The notes below the pieces were generated by a model. That model did no database searches. It had not been told where the DNA came from and was given only the letters and a program-made list of their open reading frames with translations. A stretch of DNA of 64,000 nt from assembly GCA_023079485.1 (NCBI GenBank), contig CM041084.1, forward strand, positions 123,616,467 to 123,680,466, read 5' to 3'. The first letter of the stretch is position 1; each line of letters begins with the position of its first letter. Below, one piece after another: positions 1 through 14,950 of this stretch. A program made the translations under genes and the position numbers. Origin of the DNA: Archilochus colubris. Taxonomy: Eukaryota; Chordata; Aves; Apodiformes; Trochilidae.

Positions 1-3000
1 TTTTTAAAATTTTCTGAGAATTCTGGTCAAGCATATCACATAAATATGGAATTTAATTGCACACCAAAGCCCTCAAACTACTTTACCAGCTAAAAATTGT
101 TAGCAAATGACCAAGATACTTCATGAAGAGACATTATGTCTGGACTAGAAAACAGGGATATCAGTTAAGTGAAAAGCTTTATCAAATTTCATAAATGTAT
201 TGCTAAATGAGACTCCTGTAAATACGCTTTAACCAGAGAGAAGCAGGAACAAATGTGAAATGTATAATTACAGTTTGATTCTTATGGATTTGGAATAATG
301 CAGTATGCAAAAGCCATCTGAGACTGAGATTCTGTACACTTGCTCTTGAAGAGAAAAATTTCCAGTTCAGAATCAGGGATACATCTTGTGGGATGTAAGG
401 CCAGTGAGAACTAGTGCCATTGGACTACGGATTTTTCACAAATTACCTCTTGTCAGAAGGCAATGCAGATAAACAGAAAAGAAAGAAAAGGCCACTTTGT
501 ACATCTCTTTGTTGACTACTCGTTGAGTTCAAGGCAAGCATGAAATAAAAATCTGGCATATAGACAGAAGAGAAGATTTTCAGGAAAGATAAACTATCCT
601 GAGGCCTAAAACCAAAGTTATAAAAAATAGGGAGAGCAGTCCCTCAGCTTCTGTTTGACCCCCTGAAATTCATCCCTGGATCTGCACCTGAGAAGGAACT
701 GATGAAATTTCTGCTGAAATGTTAGGAGAAAGTAAGGTGAAATTTCATGATGGGCCTCAAGGAACACTGAATTTTAATGGTTCATATCTTTAGTTGTTGA
801 AAACTTTACAAGGGCTATAGAAGAAAATAGTAGTAGTACATCTTCACAGCAGCCTGTGAATGTCAAGTTCTGAACAGTTCTCAGAAGCATGCTGGTATTG
901 GCTTTCGGGTAGGAATTTTTATGAATATTCTTCTAAGACTTCTACTCCCAGTCTGTCAATATTAGTAACTGCTGTCTGGGAAAGAATGCAAAAGAAAAAT
1001 TGACAGTTTCTGAAAAAAAGAGACAAAATATGAGTGCATAAAAGAAATAGAAAACAGTTTACAAATAGTGGCTACAAAGCCAACAAAAGAAAGAATAAAA
1101 ATCCTTAGAGCTCCGTAAAACTTGTCAAAATTTACTTTTTTTCTAAGGAGCAGATGTTTCTTAGAAAATGCAATTTAGGAATTCCCAGCAAAGGATGAGC
1201 TTTCAAAGCTTACAGAAGTCCCACTAGATATGTATCGTTCCATCAGCTCAGTAAGATTACTGCTAGGAAAAAGGTCAGCCCCTAAAGGACAGTGTGTACA
1301 AAACCATCTTAACCCAGTAAAGCCTCTGCAGGGCAGTGACTACTCAAAGAACCAAGTATTTCTGTTAGGTCTTAGTTTGTGAAGTTTAAAATCTGGCAAT
1401 GTCTGTGTTTGCAGGTAATTTAATTAGTGAGCTTTTCTCTGTGTCTAGTGACTGTGCTTTTTGGTTCAGTTTATGGTATGTCTGAAAATGATTAGAAGTC
1501 CAATATCTTTTCCTCAATAAAAACAGCTCTAGATATATATATGAGCTGTTGCTGAACACATATTTACTTTCATAATTAGTGTATAACTTAGAATGTAAGG
1601 TGCTCTAAAGATATCTTTAATATGAGATGTGCTGTATCGATCCAAATTCCAATCTATGATTCTAACCAAATGAACGTAAACCTTTAGTCTATCTGTGGTA
1701 ATTCATCTACTATAAAACAATATTAATCCTGTTTACATTTGTTTTAACTTAGTTTGGGCAACGGTATAAAAAAACCACACATGAAATTGTTTTCTAAAAC
1801 TGCTATACAGTGTCAAAAATAAAGCAACAGCTGTCGAGTTCAGACCTTGATTGGATGGTTCATCTTGTTTTCAACATAAATTAATACATCTTGATCAAAG
1901 TTGGAAGCAAATTTTGTTTGACGTTGTGGGAGAGAAATAGCTATTCTCTGAAACTGGACTCATGATAGTTTTACAGAGCAGAAAACACAAGTTTTGAGAT
2001 TCCAAAGTATAAGGTGCTTATAACTTTCACATGCTTTCACTTGACATTGAAAGCAAGACTTAAATCTACAGAAGCTTTTAGAATTTATAAATGCAATTTA
2101 TTTATGATTACATTGTTATTATTAGCCATTGATGATAGTTCTAGGGAGTAATATTCATTGCAGCAGAGTTCAAACCTACATTAGCTCTATATCTCATTCT
2201 GACAATTTAGGGAGTGCTAGTAGAAAGTGCTTTGTTCTACTGAGTGTGTTACAAAGGAACCTGATTTGACTTTAGTATTGCTTTTTCTAAATGGGTTTTT
2301 ATTTTGGGGGCAGGGAAGTGTCACATACAAGCTGCTGAAAAATTTTGTAAAGCCAGACTGGTCGGCAGGTTTTTTTCCTTTGTTGGTGTATTTTAATGCT
2401 GCTGGAAGCTAGCAATTTTTGCAACATTACATTAATGTACCAATTACAAATATAACAGCTCTTTTAGTCTCACAGATCCTCAACTGTTAGAAAGCTTATG
2501 TAAAACCTAATGAAAAAAGAGTGGGGCTCTCATTCTTATTAGATGTGTGAATGCTTTTCAGAAAATCATGAAATCTTCCAAAAGAACAACATGAAATTTA
2601 AATGTTGAATAGAAAACCTACAATCTCAAAAGGGGAGTAGAAATGATGACAGAAATATTTTGGCATAGTCACATCTTAAATTTTTGACACAGGTAATCCT
2701 GGAGTCATAGTGATATTAATTTATTCAACTATATTCTGGTTGTACACTAGCCCTACATGATCATCCACACTGTTGATATGTAAATTTACAGTCCAGTTCA
2801 ACTTTGAAGAAAACCAATTGACTTTTAAGTTAGGGGGTTAGTGGCTAAGGATATAGTACTGTCAGAAAGTGTTTTCCACCCAGGTTCTGCTTCTGTAAAC
2901 AGTATGGGCTCAAACAAAAATTGTCTTAGTCTCTCACCCATCCATAGCACCCACATTTTTTAGGCCAGAGTGTCTCACATACTTTACCTTCAGACCCCAT

Positions 3001-6000
3001 ACTGTGACCAGTGTTGCACTACAAAAGCTGAGTTCAGCAAGGCTTAGAAGACCCCTTTTTCCCCACATCAAAGATTCTTAGGGCACCAAGGAAAACATGG
3101 CCCATGTTAAAATCTAAGTAAGAGCATAGCTACATCAAGGTTTTCTCTGCTTGTAAAATTTAAAAGTATGATGTCTCATCTGTAAGTGCCTGAGTAGAGA
3201 TTCTCTGAAGGTTCAAATTGAAGGTCATCTCTTTGGAAACCTGTGAGAACCAATGCCTTTCCTTTGAAGACTTTAATAAAATCTAGGACATAAAATTTTG
3301 CACAAGATCATGGGGGCTTCAGCAGAACATCTCTCTCTCCTCCCTCAACTTAAATGGACTCCCTTAGGACTCATAACACAAGTACATTTAATGGTTATCT
3401 ACCTTTTCATGGGACCCTGGAAATGTCATGGTGGAATACAAAATAATTTAGCAGTATTTACAGCTCTGAGTTCATTCCTGCCAAAGGATAGTTACGAGTT
3501 TTGTCAAATATGTCATAAAGAGGCTAAGGTCAGTGGAGTTCTCAGCTCACTTGAACTACTTGCTTTGAGGAACTCAAAAATGAAATCACACACTTTTTCA
3601 AATCAGGAAAGACACAAGTAAGAACCCCTTATGTACCAGTGAGAACATCTTTACACAACCCCAGGGTTATAACAGAGGCATGGAGAAAGAGATTTTCTAA
3701 TCTTCACATGTTCTAACCTACGTCATGAGAGCATGTGAAGAGACAGTCAAGCGTTAAAGAGGAACACTAGAAATTATGGGTTCTGTTTTTGATCTTGCAT
3801 TTTACTGACTTTCGTTTAGCATCGTTTTTTTGGTTTCGTTTTAACAGAATAGTGCATATCCATGAAGATTTCTATGGTTTACAATCCCCACACTGGGATT
3901 TCCTAGGTCATAATTCCACAGACTTAAGGCATAGACAAGTTTGGGAATTGAAAATTGTTTGAGAGGAAACTGGTCTTCTCAAAACTATTGTAAGAAACCA
4001 TTATTGTAAGCAATGCTTCTGCAGTCCAAAATATGAAGATATAAATGTAAATCTCCAACAAGAGGAAGACAGGATCTGACTGACAAATGCAAGCACCAAT
4101 TAGAAACTGTTAAGAATTATTATTGGAAGTTCATAGATAAATTCCACTGATAAATTATACTCTGAAGAATCTACTGTATCTACCTTAGTCTGGTAACGTT
4201 TACTGGATCCTTATTGTCTTTTCATGTATTGAAGCCAACAGCTAAATGTATCATAACTAATTTGGGAAGATATGAGGAAGGAATAAATTATTAAAAAAAT
4301 GATAGCTGCATTTTGAGATATACTGTTTTTCTAGAATGTGGGTAAGGCGCTATTTATTCCTTATTGTTCTCATAAGTTCTCACAAGTTTAGCAAATTTAT
4401 TATAGTTAAGTAGATCAAAAATTGCTGCTGATATGTAACGTGACCAGATAGTAATGTGTGACACAATACTGTTAAAACTGCCATCCATGTACTATATCTG
4501 AAACATAGGCCCTGGGTGTTGGCTTTTGCTACAGTAACTCAGAATTTGGTGACTCCTTTATCCCCATCCTCTCTAATTTTTCATAGGTAGTGGACTTTAC
4601 AATTGAAATAGTCATAACACTTATTTAAAATTATCTTCATGTCTATTCATGTGTAATTGCAGCTTTTTCCTATTGGAACCTGGTTGAAATAATTAGCTTT
4701 TACAATATGTTATGATGTTCTATTATAACCAATTGCTGTCTAAAAAATCAGCCATTTCACTGAAGCAGCACATTAGTGCTTTATTCATGGAGTACTGTAA
4801 CTGAAAAGCCCCAGTGACAGATAAAGAGTCCAGATTTTATTTCATTTGATTAAGCTAAAAGATACTGAAACTACAAAGAGAAGAGGTATACTGCCACATT
4901 ACTAATTGTGGCTCTAATAGGTTAACCTGTTAATTTTATCTTTCTCTAATCAGAGATAAAGATTGCTCTCATTTGTCATGAACCAGAATAAAGACAGTGT
5001 TAATTAAATATTGAGAATGAATGTGTAGAAATCTTTTACTCTTTGGGGGTATGTTTTAGTAGACCCCCTAAAGATATTATCTGTTTACTGATCTATAATA
5101 GGCATTCAGTAATTATGGGTTTTAAAATTGCCACTTATGGAGGCTGGCATAGGTTTATGCACTTTGATGGAGATGACCCTTTTAAGAGCCAAAGATCTTG
5201 TCCCCAGTTAGCAGTGCTCCAACGTAAATATATTTACATGGATTCAGGCACATTAAGAATGAGGAGCAGTTTGTCTAGAAACCTTACATAAATCTTACCA
5301 TGTGCAAATCCTTCCCTAATTTACACCCATCACGCTTACAGGGGGATGTGCTTACATACAGAGGATTCAATGGGTGCAATAAAGGCATAATTTTTATCTT
5401 CTACTAATAACAGAATAAAATTATCAATTATTGTCAAGAATTTTCAAGAATTATTAATTTATAAGCACTAAATGCTACATCACCCTGTACCAAGACAAGA
5501 CACAAGATTGTCCTCTCATACTTGCATGAATCTATTAAGATCCCTCTGTGGTATTACTTCAAATAATTAGCTAAAACTAAGGTTTGGGATTTAAAGAAAT
5601 TGGGTATAACTGCTAGTGGCAAACAACACTAATCACCGCTGTACACAAATAAATTTTATTTCTGGCATTTCTAGGAGAAGACCATAGGCTCAATACCAAA
5701 CCGACAGTGCAGCATCCTGCCTGGGATTGCCTGGGTCCAAGCTAGCTTAATAAAATGTCTGTCAAGTAATTATTACCTGGTCTGCATTAGCTTAAGTTCT
5801 GTGCATCCCCTTCATGTACACGTGGCATATCCATCCAGTTTCTCTTTAACAAACAGCCCTTTAGGTCAACTGAGGCTCAAGAAGGCTACTGTGCAGCTTC
5901 CTAAATTTGACTGAGAGTCAAAGCAAACTGTGTCAGGAGAATGTATAGAAGTGACCCCAACGTGACCTCAAGAATGATAAAGGAGAAATTGCCACCAGGA

Positions 6001-6384
6001 ACATGATCTTCTGTCAGAGAAGGCCTTGATGTGCTGGTGACATCAGGGAACTGGTCCCTCCCTCACATTCAGCTGAAGGAAGATGGAAACTCCTATCTGC
6101 AGGACGTGGGGAACACGTAGAGGATGGGCAGAACACTACAACCAAGGGACAGAAACTAAGAAGCTTTTGTGCAACAATTTTACTATTTTATTAATGACAC
6201 TCTTGGATTCTAAATAAATAGTTTAGACTATCAAATTGCTAAGTTACTAATTAGAATAATATTTTTTTCTGCTCCATCTGTATACGTCCCTTTTTCCCCA
6301 CTATAAGATTTTGAGTGCAACAGCTAAACTAGTCTAAAATAGTTACTTTTCCAAAAGCCAAAAATCCTAAGGAGATGTTCTCTT
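1..6384. other. unique AT-rich DNA, no gene recognised
   Basis: I see no CR1 end, LTR, RNA gene or convincing coding exon here. Open frames of 60-107 codons occur (for example 3298-3621 and 5043-5291 on the plus strand), but none has a recognisable domain. Chance frames of this size are expected in AT-rich vertebrate DNA. Confidence 0.6.
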
Positions 6385-6980
6385 TTGGTGCATCAAAAGA
6401 AGCATAGCCAGCAGATTGAGAGAGGTGATTCTGCCACTTCGCTCTACTGTGGTAAGACCTCAGCTGTTGTAGTGCATCCAGTTCTGGAGCCCTCAATATA
6501 GAAAGGACATGGACCTGATGGACCAGGTCCAGAGGAGGGCTACAGAAATGATCAGGGGGCTGGAACACCTCTCCTATGAAGTCAGGCTGAGGGAGCTATG
6601 GTTGTTCAGCCTGGAGAAAAGAAGGATCCAGAGACACCTAATAGTGACCTTCCAGTATCTGAAGGGGGCCTGCAGGAAGGTTGGAAGTAGACTGTTTGCA
6701 AGGTCTTATAGTGATAGGACAAGGGGCAATAGTTTAAATTTGAGAAGAGTAGATTTAGATTGGATGTTAGGAAAAAATTCTTTACCGTGATGGTGGTGGA
6801 AAATGGAACAGGTTGCCCAAGGAGGTAGTTGAGGCATAATCCCTGGAGACAAGGAGTGTCTTGAAAAGGCTCTGAGAGACCTGATCTAGTTGAAGATGTC
6901 CCTGCTTACTGCAAAGGAATTGGACTGGATGATCTTTAGAAGTCTGATTCTGTTTCTATGGTTCTATGATTTTATGATTC
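6385..6980 (+). mobile_element. CR1 LINE, 5'-truncated 3' fragment
   Basis: This is the 3' end of a CR1 non-LTR retrotransposon in sense orientation. The decayed translation at 6509-6790 shows the C-terminal part of the CR1 ORF2 protein: a [21 protein letters not shown] stretch, then the LREL.LFSLEKRR block. It ends in degenerate ATTCTATG-type repeats at about 6953-6980, which are diagnostic of the CR1 3' terminus. Frameshifts and stops show it is dead. The left edge is approximate because similarity fades near 6385. Confidence 0.9.
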
Positions 6981-9900
6981 CTTGTTCAGATGATAGGTTG
7001 AATAGGGAGTAGATGACTGAGAAACACAAAAGGAGATTTCATTTCAAACATATAGCTTTGAGTGGTCTAAGTAGTACAGTATGCAACAAGAGGTGTGGGA
7101 TTTGGTAATCTGATGAGAATTTAGAAACACTGCTTTCTTTTGGAATGATGTTTCCATGCTACTGTAGGCATAGTTTTAAAGTCTCCCAGTGGGTAATGGC
7201 TTAAATAAGCCTGGAAGAAATATCTTCATTCTTTGAAGTCTATCCTCACAGGCAGCCATGTAATATAAGTGTAGAAAGATGCTCAGGAATAACTACACAA
7301 AACATTTCCATAAGCAGACTGAAGATTTAAATATAAAGACTTAAAAATCTTCAATGTAACTGGAGGACAGCATGAGAATTCAAAGCATTCCAAGAACAAT
7401 TCTTTTAGCCTGTTTGTTACAGGGTAAAATAAGTGTCTAACATGTGTGCTTGTTGTGTTGCCTGACTCTTCAGATCTTCATATCTTATATTCATCATGAG
7501 TTAATCCATCCAAAAGGAGGTTCTTCCATCATTCTTGAAACCTTCTGTTCTTTTGAGAGAGAAATCAGAATAAAAAGGCATACTACTAAGAACTAGATAC
7601 GTATTCCTTTTCTGAGTATATATATGACAACATAATCCCTTGAGTGACTTTGAGCCACTGTTTGCCTGGCTTTTGCATGTGAAGAGTATAGGAAGCACAA
7701 TCACATTCTGTCAGTGCTGCAGGAAGCAAGTCCTTGTCAACATTTGTCACATCTCTTTCTACTAAAGTACCAGGTGAGTAGGAAATAGAGAACGATTTTT
7801 CAAATGGTTGCCCATGTGGCTTCATTTGATAGAGCTTCCCAAAAATATTTTCAATAAATATTTCTGTTCTGCTAAAAGCCTTACTGTTCTATGGATCCTT
7901 ACTCTCATGTAGATCCATGAGGTTTTGTGCTTTTTCTTCTCATCTGTTTCTCTCTTTTGCTGAATTACAGGGAAGACTTTTCATAAGAAAATTTGAATAC
8001 CCCTGTAGGATATAAGGATGAAGTTAAAACAAATGGAAAGAAACCTGCTGTGGCATAAAAAAACTTTGCTAAGAAATACTCTTATGCAGCACAGGGAGAC
8101 TGGTACATGATTAAGCTGTCTTATTCACTGTGTTAACTATCTAGGAAGAAAAATAATCTAATTTTTTTCAATGACATTATAGTTCTAGTCAAATATATTG
8201 TAGTGACTAGGATGTTTGGTTTGGTATGTTATTTAGCCAAATAACCTTTTCCAGTGAAGTCCTTGGTAGAAATTATAAACAGTATTTTATATACTACACA
8301 GACTTATGACATATCTCTTACAAGATTTTACCATTTCTGCACTGAAATATTAAGGGATTAAATTATATAAATATTTACTCTTATTATCACATTTCAATTT
8401 TCTAGACCCATTCCTGAACAAAGATTTTTCTTTTCATAATATTATACAGAGATCACTTAGTGACAGGAGTGATAGAATATCTCTAATTACTTGTTTTCCT
8501 TAATTTTTGTGCTGGTTGGTATTTGCTCATTTATTTAATCTTTGGGTCCTTTGCTGTTACTGATGCAACTGACACTATTCCCTAATGAGAGCAGAACTGC
8601 AATTTTCTTTTATAAAGGAGCATGTTAATTCCTTTATCCTAATACTTAAGTATTACTAAAGTCTGAGCCATTACAAGAGACTGAATCTAATTTTTTTTTC
8701 ATTGTAAATAGTTGCTTAAGTTAAGGCTGGAAGAGAAGCTTTCCAATGCATAATTTTAAAGTAATATCCCTTCCCCTATGCCTTCTGTTTATTAATAAAC
8801 ACCACATGTTAATTTACCCTTGTTATTCTCAAAATCTTGTTTATGAACAAAGGAGGAAACATCTTACATATAAAGACAAGAATTTATTGTTAATAAAATA
8901 GCATTGCATTTTAAGTCAAGAATTATTATCTTCCTTGGTCTACTTAGTAAAACATACTTAAAACAGACAAAAAATATGTACTCCTAATAATGCAATTAAA
9001 ATTATAATACACATAGTTCTTAATTTCTACCCTTTCCCTGATTTTCCTCTCACTCTTCCACAGCTCTTTTTAAGATGGACAGGTTCAGGCTTCTGTACTG
9101 AGTATTACACCAGGGCATCAGCCTCTGGAATCCTTCACTGGGAAAATATAATGCATGTGTTGATGGTTTCTTCTTCCTTGCTAAAGGATTCACAGGTTTT
9201 ACAACCTTCATTTCTTCACTGATCTGAAGCTCCATATTACAAACAATTTTACTATATATGTCATCTTTTGTTTATATTACATAGTCCTTCATTATTCTTG
9301 TTACCTCTAAAATTTATTGTTTTGCTCCTATTTTCAATTTTTTCTCTAACCTTCTTGGATATAGGGCCTCACTTCTAAGAGAGCAGAATGAAATTGAGCT
9401 CTAGAGCAAAATAACATAAAGGATCTAAATGACAGATAAAAGCCAGCTTCTCCCATCCGAAATGCCCTCTGGATCCTAAAGTGCTTTCCAGATGCGAGAA
9501 GACACCTGTGTTTTGTTCTTATATTGCAACTCCATCTAGACCTCCTGGATAATCAGGGCATCTGAAGTAGTATTATGCAACTATGTTTAATTAAATAAAT
9601 GAAACCACAGGTGTTAAATGTATCCGGTGTTAATGAACCAGTGGTACATTCCCTTCCTCCAAAAAACCCTGAGGGTCAGCTGCAGAGACCTATAGGTTCA
9701 ATAGCTGCTCCAAGGGAGCCTAAAACTCCAAACTTATGTGGCTCTACTTATATGAAAGTGTCTTCATTCTGGTATTGGACATGAGCTGCCTCATAACAGA
9801 AAGCAGAAAACAGAATTGACCTCCTCTGCTTGCCACAATGGGCTGTTACAAGCCAGCTCATTCTGCTTGCTGCATTCACCCACCCTAATTTGATACTTCT

Positions 9901-10083
9901 AATTCAGAAATTCTGAGTGCTGCTTTTAACTTTATTAGGAAAATGCATGCTGGTGAAAGATGCAGACACTGCATGAGAGCCCTTTTTTTTTAACAGTTCC
10001 TTGTGTCAGTAGCAGTTTTGTCATTGCCACATAGGTACATCTGTGACCTTATGGTTTGAAGTTACTTTTATACTTTCATAAAG

Positions 10084-10119
10084 ATGCTTATATTTATAAT
10101 TATGCTTATATTTATAATT
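10084..10119. repeat. perfect 18-bp tandem duplication
   Basis: The 18-mer ATGCTTATATTTATAATT occurs twice in direct succession with no mismatch (10084-10101 and 10102-10119). It is probably a small replication-slippage duplication. Confidence 0.95.
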
Positions 10120-11847
10120 GCTTCTAGTGCTATGCCAGTCCTTGTTTACTACTTTGTTTACCTCTCTCTGATCTGTAAGATAGGGCATAACTCACACAAT
10201 ATACTGGCAGCAGGGACAGAAAGCAGTAACACAAGGTCTGGGGTACAGTGTAATTGGTTTCAATTTATTATGCATGAGATATAACCAAGTAACTTAATTG
10301 TAAGTACTATTATGCCTACTCACTGCTAACACTTAAATAATTTAGTACATGAGTTTGATCTGTTCTTTATAAGTTTACATATATGTTTGGTTACATTTTT
10401 AACTGCTACTTCTTTATATGGGATCCTTTTTCAACATGATAGCTTTGGAATGGCAATTTCTCTTATGGATATCCATAGATAAAATTTAATAGATCTCTGC
10501 AGTTCTTGTTGCTTTAATCTTTGAGCAGCATTGATTTTAGTCTCTGATAACATGAAATTCTATGTTATACTGATCCTTTGAAGCTCCATAGTGGTATCAA
10601 ATGGTGTCAAAGAATTTTGCCTACATTTCTATCTCTAAGTATTACTCAACTGATATATTTAACTCAAAATTTGTGTCCTCACTCTGGTCTTTGAAATTTT
10701 TTATTAGCTCAGCTGATCAGCCTAAAGAGCTTCTATTCACTTGTCAAACCTGGACCATTTTTTTGCCTTCCTTCCTTTTAATAAGAAACTTCTGCTGACC
10801 AGATTCCTTGTTTAGTTTGTACATGTACAAGATCCTTTGCAATAAACAAGTGTGCCAGAATTAATTCCACAAGGAAATTATAATTTTCAAGCTGATGATG
10901 TTTTAAAAAAATTTGTTAACCTCCCAAAAGCAGTGGAATTTACATGGTGTCCTGTTGGACATGTACTGAAGTATCTATGGACCTGACAGTTAATACATAG
11001 GGAGGTTTGGCCTGGGTTTCTCACTAAGAAAAAAATACATCTTTCAACAATTTGTCAAAAATCTTTTTATGCAATCTCATCTTATTTTTTTTTAACAGAA
11101 ATAATTTGGAAATTAATGTCTCTATCTATCTCATTACTTTTCTGAAAGTGTGAGATAAGTAATTTCATTAATTGAACCTTCTTAGCTAAAGGTTACAAAT
11201 GGCCTCAGGACAATATTTCTTCAGCTAATTTAAACTTCTGAAATACTGGAAATTTAATGGCATGGAAAAATCTGAACTGGTGTGTTAGGTGCAAATCTTT
11301 AAAAAGTTAATAATATACAGTCTTAGATCTTCCAATTGAATGATAATTGAAGCTTAAAAAAGATCAGAGTGTTGTTGATGATATTTCTAGCCAGAGATAA
11401 TTACTTGGGCATTATTAATAAAAAATAAAATTATGTCTCTAGTTTTACTTCTATTACACGAAAATGAATACAGATAAAAAACCCCTGTGAATTACGATAT
11501 GAAGTAAAACATCACAGCATGGAGACAAAACAGAACATGGAGACAGGTTGCCAGACCCTACTGGAGATTGCACAAAATCTCATCTATTTTTTTCTTTTGG
11601 GAGGACAATAAAAGAAGTGTCCTACCACATATCCAGTATATTTCATATATGCACAACAATATATACTGAGTTAATAAAATAAAATATGTGAGCACATCTT
11701 TTCCATAATCACACCTACACATATAATAAAAATAATTTTATTTGAAAAGCCAAGCAATGGATTTCAAACAGTGCTTTAACAGCATGTAGACCAGATCTAA
11801 TTTACTGCTCTTTTCTATTTGTTTTTTTTCCCCACAAGTACAAATTC

Positions 11848-11870
11848 TTTTTTTTTTTTTTTTTTTTTTT
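11848..11870. repeat. poly(T) run, 23 bases
   Basis: This is an uninterrupted homopolymer. No retroposed gene or SINE body could be recognised next to it, so it cannot be assigned as the poly(A) tail of a minus-strand insertion. Confidence 0.9.
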
Positions 11871-12989
11871 GTGCATATGTTTCTGTCTTACTACACAATC
11901 TAATCAAGTGTGTTTCAAAATATGATATTGAAAAGCAAAAGAACAGAAGATTACTGGGCTGATAACGGTAGTGGGCAATATATTAGATTGCAATGTAATG
12001 TCCTTTCTGCGTTTTAAGTATACATGTATGCCTGGAAAGACAGGATTGTAGTCTCTATTAAATTCCTATAACTTTTAAGACCAAAGAATTCTCTTCCAGC
12101 ATTTTTTAGGAGTACATAGGATGTTTCCACCAGCTAAAAGTGTTTGCCAGTGTCTTGAGTAAATATTTCTGCTATGGCCTGATTAAATCATCTATTAAAA
12201 GTCCTTGAGCCTTATGGAACATAAACAGAAAACATAAAGGATGAGAAATCCATCATAAACAGCTGGATCAACACCTAGTCAACACTTTGTGGCAATATCT
12301 TGCACATACACCTAAGATGAATAACACCAAGCCATCACAACAACAGTCCAGCTCTGGGGTAGGAGGATCATATTTAATGTAATTAGTTTTGTCACTGATG
12401 ACCTTTGTATGGGGTCTATAATATTTGCAGGTTCCCAAGTGAGTTACCCTACATAATAGTATTGTAGCTCAATTCCTGCACTACTACACCATTGGTATTC
12501 TCTCATTTATTTTACTTTTTTTTTTTAATTCACAGTAACATTTCTGCATGGAAAAATGTGTGTGACCTATATATATTTTTAACCAAACTGAATTGTTCCA
12601 CAAGGTATGAGTAAAATTTCACTAAATGAATAAATAAGCAAACAAAAGCCTTGTCATACTGTTAATTTCCTTTGAAATCTATGAATTTTGGGGGGATCAG
12701 TTGAATACTTTCATTTTAATTTTTATTTATATTTCTCTCTGATAGATAGTACACAGTACTAGACTAAGTACAGTAATAGACTAAGATTTTTTCATAGTAA
12801 GCAGGCTAACCTCGCACAAATGAACTTCAAGAATTTTACTTTTAAGATACTAATGGAGATAGAGACATTCAAGACATTCTGCAAGCCTGTCCACTGCTTA
12901 ATTATACTTTATAGTCTTCTTTCGTAGTGGAGCCTGAAACAACACAATGAAAATACGTCCTCTAATCTAGTGTCTTCAAAAAATGTCTG

Positions 12990-13096
12990 AATATATAAGC
13001 ATATATTAATATATACATATATGCATACATGCATGTGGCTGTTTTATATCTTCACATGTGCATATGCACATATATATACACTCAGGTGTGTGTGTA
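12990..13096. repeat. alternating AT/TG-rich low-complexity tract
   Basis: A degenerate (TA)n/(TGCA)n stretch with interspersed ATGCATAC units, followed by a short GT run at about 13087. The open frame crossing it is a by-product of the repeat. Confidence 0.7.
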
Positions 13097-14270
13097 TGCT
13101 TGCATATAGCAGCCCTGTCTCAGGCATATGTTATACATATATTGCCTCTATCATGTGCTCACAGTTGTCTGTCCTGGTCAAGGAAGGCTGTGGTGAAGTG
13201 CAGCACCAACCTGAACCATGCCACTGTACTTTTGGGATACAAATAAACCACATCTGGGGCAAACTCTCCTTGATTTTTGTTAATATTTTTCTTATTAGAC
13301 ATTTCTCCTAGATTTAAAAATTAAAACTCATCCCCTGTTTTCTTTCTGTTACTGAAATTGAACCAGACTTGTATGCATTATCTGTCATGTATTTCCTCAG
13401 CACCTTCTGATGTTGTTTTCCTGCCTGGAATGTAAAAAGATTTTAGAAGTGTTAGTATGCATAGATTGTACTTTTAATCCAATGTTCTTCATTTGAAACA
13501 CCCGTGGATTTTAAATAATACACTTTTATCTTGCTGTCATTCCCTTCATGTCCAAAATAATAAGATATTTTGTACATGCACCAAAACTGTTCTATGTTCT
13601 CTAATGGAGATATTTCACATTTTTTTCATGTCAGTATAGATATAGAAACCATATAACAATCATATTTTCAGCTGTGACTATCCCCAATATTGTATAGAAC
13701 TAGTAAGGTGAAAAAGGAAAGTTTTGTTAGTGTTCTAGCATTTGTAGCTCTTAAAGCCTTTTAGCAAACTAGTCCAATAAAGAATTAATTTCTAGTAGAC
13801 TAATACAGTACTTCAAAGGATTGTATTTAGTGTATAAGACTCATTTTACACAAAATAGTCTGTCCCTAATAATGATTAATGGTAGGGCATAAAAAATTTA
13901 ATCAAACAGTTTTCTTGTTCTTTAATTTCATCTTTATTCATAGAAAATGCTGCTTAACTCCTTAAAGGTTTATACTTCCTGTCCATTTTTATACTATAAA
14001 TCTGTGAAAGGAAATCTTAATTGTCATATGTCATTAAGTTCAATGAACTAAAATAAGGAATGGAAATTTTGATATTTGCAAATGAACCTTATTGCCTACA
14101 CATGTTTTTATTAAATACGAAATATAATAGTTCACTTTTTATTAAAACTGAGTATATTTGTTGCCATAATCATAATTTCATTTTAAGACCACTCAAACTC
14201 TTCTTAAAGAGCTCTTCCTTGGTTCTGCACCTGGGGAGGTATATATGTTCACCCCTAATAATATATATAT

Positions 14271-14950
14271 AAGGGGTGGATTTGCTGGAAAGCAACTTGG
14301 AGAAGGATCTGTGGGTTCTGATAGATAGAAAATTATCCGTGAGCCAGCAGTGTGCCCTTGTTGCCAGGAAGGCCAATGGAATCATAGGCTGCATAAAGAG
14401 TGTGGCCAGTAGGTTGGGGGAGGTCATTCTCCCCCTCTACTCTGCCCTGGTGAGGCTGCAGCTGGAACACTGCATCCAGTTCTGGGCTCCCAGCTCAAGA
14501 GAGACAGGGAACTACTGCAGAGAGTCCAGTGGAGGGCAACAAAGATGACTGGTGGATTGGAGCATCTCTCTTATGAGGAAAGGCTGAGAGGACTGGGACT
14601 CTTTAGCCTGAAGAAGAGAAGGATGAGGGGATATCTTGTTAATGTCTACAAGTATCTAAAGGGTGGGTGAAAGGAAGATGGAGCCAGACTCTTCTTAGTA
14701 GTTCCCAGCAATAGGACAAGGGGCAATGGGCATAAGCCTGGAACACAGGAAGTTCCATTTAAATATGAGAAAAATCTTCTTTCCTATGCGGGTGAAAAGG
14801 CACTGGAACAGAGTGTCAGAGAGGTCGTGAAGTCCACTTCTCAGGAGATATTCAAAACCCACCTGGATGCAGTCCTGTGTAATGAGCTCTAGGTGAAAGA
14901 CTAGATGATCTCTAGAGGTTCCTTTCAACTCTTAAAATTCTGTGATTTTA
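14271..14950 (+). mobile_element. CR1 LINE, 5'-truncated 3' fragment
   Basis: A sense-strand CR1. The frame at 14276-14548 encodes a typical CR1 ORF2 segment downstream of the reverse transcriptase core (motifs [25 protein letters not shown] and [11 protein letters not shown]). Further ORF2 C-terminal sequence continues in other frames to about 14900. The 3' end is a decayed ATTCTGTGATTTTATGG at about 14938-14953. Frame changes after about 14500 show that it is not functional. Confidence 0.92.

Larger units (their letters stand above)
6981..14270. other. unique AT-rich DNA, no gene recognised
   Basis: No transposon ends, RNA genes or convincing exons were seen. The stretch holds simple repeats, listed separately, and scattered short chance reading frames. 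Confidence 0.6.

Noticed and set aside
3298..3621. 107-codon open frame as a host gene
   Set aside because: No domain, no splice context and no promoter recognised. Length is within chance for AT-rich DNA of this size.
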